Assembly: GCF_001984175.1 (NCBI RefSeq)
Contig: NZ_MTQP01000037.1
Coordinates: forward strand, 1 to 64,000
Length of the DNA: 64,000 nucleotides
Source of the DNA: Saccharothrix sp. ALI-22-I
GTDB taxonomy: Bacteria > Actinomycetota > Actinomycetes > Mycobacteriales > Pseudonocardiaceae
Reading direction: 5' to 3'
Both the position numbers and the translations under genes were made by a program. Below are positions 61,022 to 64,000 of the stretch, one piece after another; the stretch's first letter is position 1; every line of letters begins with the position of its first letter. The notes under the pieces were generated by a model, which was not told where the DNA came from, did no database searches, and was given only the letters and a program-made list of their open reading frames with translations.

Positions 61022-61822
61022 TCAGCGCCAGGCGCCGGCCGCCTCCTTCACGTAGTCGTCGAACGACCCCCCGTCGTGCCCGAGCACGGACGGCACACCG
61101 TCGGACAACGCGGCCTCCTGGCCGTCCCGGATCCCGATCACGGACATCGTCAGCACCTCCGCGTACCCCTGGGCGAAACCGCCCTGCATCAGCAACTCGG
61201 TGTAGTCAGCCGGGGTCACGTCGACCACGCGGACCGAACGACCCGACACGTCACCGATCCGCGCCAACGCCTCGCCGAACGTCAACGCCTCCGGCCCGGA
61301 CAGCTCGTACGTGACGCCCGCATGCCCGTCCTGCGTCAACGCCGCCACCGCCACGTCGGCGATGTCCTGCGCGTCGATGAACGGGTGCGCGCCGTCGCCA
61401 CCGGCCGGCAGCACGATCTCGCCCGCCAACACCTCCGCCAGGAAGTAGTCCTCACTGAAGTTCTGCGAGAACCACGTCGGCCGCAGGATCGTCCAGTCCA
61501 CTCCGGACTCCCGCACCGCACGCTCACGCCCGTCGTCCGAGTCGAGCCCACGCGCCGAAAGCAACACGATCCGCCGCACTCCCGCCACCACGGCCTGCGG
61601 CACGAACGCCGCCACCTCGGTGTCGTCCAGGGTCATCCCGAGCGGCACGAGGTAGACCGCGGTGACGCCGTCGAGGGCGGCCGCCCAGGTGGACTGGTCC
61701 GTCCAGTCGAAGCGGATCGGCGTGCTGCGGGAGACAGGACGGTAGGCGACGCCGAGGGCGTCGAGGGCGGCGGTGACGCGGCGGCCGGTCTTGCCGGTCG
61801 CTCCGATAACCAGGATTGTCAT
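61022..61822 (-). CDS. NmrA-like NAD(P)-binding oxidoreductase/regulator
   Basis: A 266-residue atypical short-chain dehydrogenase. MTILVIGATGKTGRRVTAAL gives the GxxGxxG nucleotide-binding turn; later parts (GVTAVYLVP, GVRRIVLLSARG, DWTILRPTWFSQNFSEDY, HPFIDAQDIADVAVAAL, YELSGPEALTF) follow the NmrA/QOR2-like pattern and lack the SDR Tyr-x-x-x-Lys, so it may be a redox sensor rather than an enzyme. ATG 61822 is chosen over a start four codons upstream. It is divergent from the AraC regulator. Confidence 0.88.
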   Translation of the reverse strand: MTILVIGATGKTGRRVTAALDALGVAYRPVSRSTPIRFDWTDQSTWAAALDGVTAVYLVPLGMTLDDTEVAAFVPQAVVAGVRRIVLLSARGLDSDDGRERAVRESGVDWTILRPTWFSQNFSEDYFLAEVLAGEIVLPAGGDGAHPFIDAQDIADVAVAALTQDGHAGVTYELSGPEALTFGEALARIGDVSGRSVRVVDVTPADYTELLMQGGFAQGYAEVLTMSVIGIRDGQEAALSDGVPSVLGHDGGSFDDYVKEAAGAWR

Positions 61823-61852
61823 GCCACCAGCCAATCAAGATCGTGCTGGACG

Positions 61853-61883
61853 GAACATGGCTCACAGTCCGAGATCCATGTTC
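61853..61883. promoter_or_regulatory. Operator-like inverted repeat between the NmrA-like and AraC genes
   Basis: GAACATGG (61853-61860) and CCATGTTC (61876-61883) are perfect inverted copies separated by 15 bp, centred between the divergent starts. Likely binding site of the AraC-type regulator. Confidence 0.6.
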
Positions 61884-61893
61884 AATCGTCTAC

Positions 61894-62805
61894 GTGGACG
61901 CTCTCACCGATCTACTGCGCGGCGTGCACGCGCAGCGCGCCATGATGTGCCGCTCGTTCTGCTCACCGCCGTGGGCGCTGGCGTTCGCGCCGACGGCGCC
62001 ACTCACCCTCGTCACCGCCGTGCGCGGCGACACCTGGCTGCTCACCGAGGACGGCACCCACGTGTTGATGCGTCCGGGCGACATCGGCCTGATCCGCGGA
62101 CCGCTGCGGTTCGTGCTGGCCGACGACCCGGCGACGCCGCCGCAGGTCGACTTCGACGAACCGGACTGCGAACAGTGGCGCGTCGGCACCCGCACCTGCG
62201 GGTTCCCGGCCGACGGGGACGCGCTGGTGATCAGCGGCAGCTACGAGGTCGACGGCAGCGTGTCCGACCGCCTGCTCAACGCCCTGCCGCCGGTATTGGT
62301 CGTGCCGTGCGCGGACGGGGAGTGCCCGACGGTGGGCGTGCTCTCCTCGGAGATCGCCAAGGACAAGCCCGGCCAGGACATCATCCTCGCCCGGCTGCTG
62401 GACCTGCTGCTGGTGTTCACGCTGCGCGAGTGGTTCGACCGGCCCGAGGCGAACACGCCCGCCTGGTACCGGGCGTTGGGTGACGAGATCGTCGGCCCCG
62501 CTCTGCGTGCGATGCACGACGAGCCCCAGCGCGCCTGGACCGTCGCCGAACTCGCAGCGCGCGCCGGGGCGTCACGGGCGGCGTTGGCGCGGCGGTTCAC
62601 CACGCTGGTCGGCGTGCCGCCGCTGACCTACCTGACCGAGTGGCGCATGGAACTCGCCGCGAACCTGCTCACCGAACCGGATGCCACCGTCGGCTCGGTG
62701 GCGCGTGCGGTCGGTTACGCGGACGGGTTCGCGTTCAGCACGGCGTTCAAACGGGTACGCGGCGTGCGGCCCAGCGACCACCGTGTGGTAGCTCTGCGGG
62801 CATGA
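61894..62805 (+). CDS. AraC family regulator with cupin sensor domain
   Basis: A 303-residue regulator. GTG 61894 gives VDALTDLLRGVHAQ, the common start of this subfamily; a longer frame to 61816 would cover the operator. The N-terminal cupin-type domain (about 1-165) includes CSPPWALAFAPTAPLTLVTAVRG and MRPGDIGLIRGP. The C-terminal AraC double helix-turn-helix has WTVAELAARAGASRAALARRFTTLVGVPPLTYLTEWRM and VGSVARAVGYADGFAFSTAFKRVRGVRPSDHR. It should control the divergent NmrA-like gene and itself. It overlaps the next gene by 4 bp. Confidence 0.93.
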   Translation: MDALTDLLRGVHAQRAMMCRSFCSPPWALAFAPTAPLTLVTAVRGDTWLLTEDGTHVLMRPGDIGLIRGPLRFVLADDPATPPQVDFDEPDCEQWRVGTRTCGFPADGDALVISGSYEVDGSVSDRLLNALPPVLVVPCADGECPTVGVLSSEIAKDKPGQDIILARLLDLLLVFTLREWFDRPEANTPAWYRALGDEIVGPALRAMHDEPQRAWTVAELAARAGASRAALARRFTTLVGVPPLTYLTEWRMELAANLLTEPDATVGSVARAVGYADGFAFSTAFKRVRGVRPSDHRVVALRA

Positions 62806-63134
62806 ACCTGGAAGACCTGCGGGACGCGCTGCGCCGATTCGCCGCCGCACGCGACTGGGACCAGTACCACACCCCGAAGAACCTCGTGATGGCGTTGTCC
62901 GGGGAAGTCGGCGAGCTGACCGACCTGTTCCAGTGGCTCACGCCCGAACAGGCCGCGCACGCGATGGACGACCCCGAGCTGGCGCGGAACGTGCGCGACG
63001 AGCTGGCCGACGTCATGCACTACCTGGTGCGGCTGGCCGACAAGCTGGACGTGGACCTCATCGAGGCCGCGTTCGCCAAGATCGAGCGGAACGAACGGCG
63101 TTTTCCGACCGGTGACCTGAAGCCCGTCGAATGA
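62802..63134 (+). CDS. MazG-like nucleotide pyrophosphohydrolase
   Basis: A 110-residue all-helical protein of the MazG/dCTPase type. It has the acidic metal-binding motifs: LSGEVGELTDLFQWLT (ExxE) and RDELADVMHYLVRLAD (ExxD), then IEAAFAKIERNERRFP. It probably hydrolyses non-canonical or surplus nucleoside triphosphates. ATG 62802 overlaps the AraC stop (ATGA). Length fits the short single-domain family. Confidence 0.92.
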   Translation: MNLEDLRDALRRFAAARDWDQYHTPKNLVMALSGEVGELTDLFQWLTPEQAAHAMDDPELARNVRDELADVMHYLVRLADKLDVDLIEAAFAKIERNERRFPTGDLKPVE

Positions 63135-63141
63135 GCCGACG

Positions 63142-63315
63142 TCAGACGTAGGTCAGCAAGAGCAGGATCAACGCCACGAGAACGATCAAGCCGAAAAGGA
63201 CCGAAGCCCACATCGGCGTGGATGACGACGACGGGCGGGCACGAGCGTGCCTGCCTCTTCGTCTGCGCGCTCGCCACGGCACCGAAGCCTCCCCTGCCCA
63301 CTCACCGCTGCTCAT
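63142..63315 (-). CDS. Very small tail-anchored membrane protein
   Basis: A 57-residue protein: a polar, Arg-rich N-terminal half (RARRRRGRHARAR) and one membrane helix at the end (ASVLFGLIVLVALILLLLTYV). The topology suggests a positive cytoplasmic head with a C-terminal anchor. It starts at ATG 63315 and converges with the MazG-like gene. No family recognised; the start is uncertain. Confidence 0.55.
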   Translation of the reverse strand: MSSGEWAGEASVPWRARRRRGRHARARPSSSSTPMWASVLFGLIVLVALILLLLTYV

Positions 63316-63445
63316 GCCGTTACGGTAAGGACGATCAAGGGCGGGAAGTCGCACATCACCCACTCGCGCGAACCGCATCGCCCGAATAGCGGTGGAGAAC
63401 ACCAGAACGTGACGGTTCGCGGTCGCGTGGAAACATGTGCTGAAC

Positions 63446-63491
63446 GCAAAAAGCCCTCAGGGGCACTCGACATGTCGAGTGCCCCTGAGGG
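63446..63491 (-). terminator. Intrinsic terminator of the rRNA operon
   Basis: A perfect palindrome with 19-bp arms, starting CCCTCAGGGGCACTCGACA at 63454 and running to 63491, is followed on the minus strand by a T-run (CTTTTTG). This is a classic rho-independent terminator just past the 5S gene. Confidence 0.9.
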
Positions 63492-63500
63492 AAGGAATGT

Positions 63501-63617
63501 TCGGCGGCGTCCTACTCTCCCACACCCTCACGAGTGCAGTACCATCGGCGCTGGAAGGCTTAACTACCGGGTTCGGAATGGGACCGGGTGTTCCCCAACC
63601 GCAATGACCACCGAAAC
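63501..63617 (-). rRNA. 5S ribosomal RNA
   Basis: About 117 nt, read on the minus strand from GTTTCGGTGGTCATTGCGG to GTAGGACGCCGCCGA. It includes CACCCGGTCCCATTCCGAAC and GGTAGTTAAGCC, the conserved 5S loops, and pairs its ends (GTTTCGG with CCGAAC-like). Ends are accurate to a few bases. It is the last gene of the leftward rRNA operon. Confidence 0.95.
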
Positions 63618-63731
63618 ACTATGAAATTACCAACCCGTAGGCACCCGACCCCGAACCCTGTTACGGGCCCGGTCCTGGTGGTCCGGTTCGGCTCTCTCAG
63701 AACCGCACAGTGGATGCGTAGCATTTTCGTA

Positions 63732-64000
<269 letters not shown>

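Noticed and set aside
63618..63731. tRNA gene in the 5S-23S spacer
   Set aside because: The ~115-nt spacer shows no cloverleaf or T-loop sequence.

Overview
The window is high-GC actinobacterial DNA, most probably from the order Pseudonocardiales (a Saccharothrix/Lentzea/Actinosynnema-type organism). This is inferred from strong G/C bias at third codon positions, many GTG and TTG starts, 4-bp ATGA/GTGA gene overlaps, TANNNT -10 elements with some leaderless starts, XRE/DUF397 and EspC-type genes, a coproporphyrin-dependent haem operon, and actinobacterial-looking 5S/23S rRNA. The first ~180 bases are a poly-G stretch that looks like a contig edge or a sequencing artefact. The last ~500 bases enter an rRNA operon that is transcribed leftwards.

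Layout, left to right. (1) 0.3-2.0 kb: a DUF692/MNIO iron-enzyme gene overlapping a small partner gene, then a small lipoprotein-like protein. (2) 2.0-15.9 kb: four tandem, paralogous, secreted subtilisin-family (S8) proteases of about 1,075 residues. Each has its own matching promoter, a TTG start and a hairpin terminator; copies 2-4 also share a conserved leader. (3) 16-25 kb: housekeeping genes. These are the haem operon hemE-hemY-hemQ, DUF3000, an M19 dipeptidase, a LuxR-type response regulator, RNase D, and a MerR regulator divergent from a membrane-protein pair whose second member is ABA4-like. (4) 26-29.4 kb: a fadA-fadB fatty-acid beta-oxidation operon preceded by a 12-bp palindromic operator. 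(5) 30-33.1 kb: a leftward cluster holding a type VII secretion-associated cassette (YbaB-like, EspC-like, putative polymorphic toxin, possible immunity protein) and a VapBC-type toxin-antitoxin pair. (6) 33.2-35.3 kb: two tandem DUF72 proteins and a small secreted I36-type protein.

(7) 35.4-56.2 kb is a DNA-defence island and the most interesting part of the window. It holds an McrBC pair; a GmrSD-like DUF262/HNH nuclease fused to an alkyltransferase-like (MGMT) domain, overlapping a second nuclease with an EVE-like N-terminus; several small genes and an XRE-DUF397 regulator pair; and a four-gene leftward operon resembling a condensed class 1 DISARM system. That operon has a small leader ORF, a 1,735-residue helicase-DUF1998-nuclease protein that looks like DrmA fused to DrmB plus a PD-(D/E)XK tail, a DrmD-like SNF2 helicase and a DrmMI-like adenine methyltransferase. 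No DrmC phospholipase-D gene is present. The methyltransferase's C-terminal (target-recognition) part has visibly lower GC than the rest of the gene.

(8) 56.4-63.3 kb: an RsbP/RsbQ-like phosphatase-hydrolase pair, a pseudogene broken by a stop codon and a frameshift, a leaderless gene paired with an XRE/ImmA-IrrE protein that has lost the first zinc-binding His, an NmrA-like oxidoreductase divergent from an AraC regulator, a MazG-like pyrophosphohydrolase and a tiny tail-anchored membrane protein. (9) 63.4-64 kb: the rRNA terminator, 5S rRNA and the 3' end of 23S rRNA. No tRNA, integrase, transposase or CRISPR array was seen. All assignments come from reading motifs and gene context; no database search was run.
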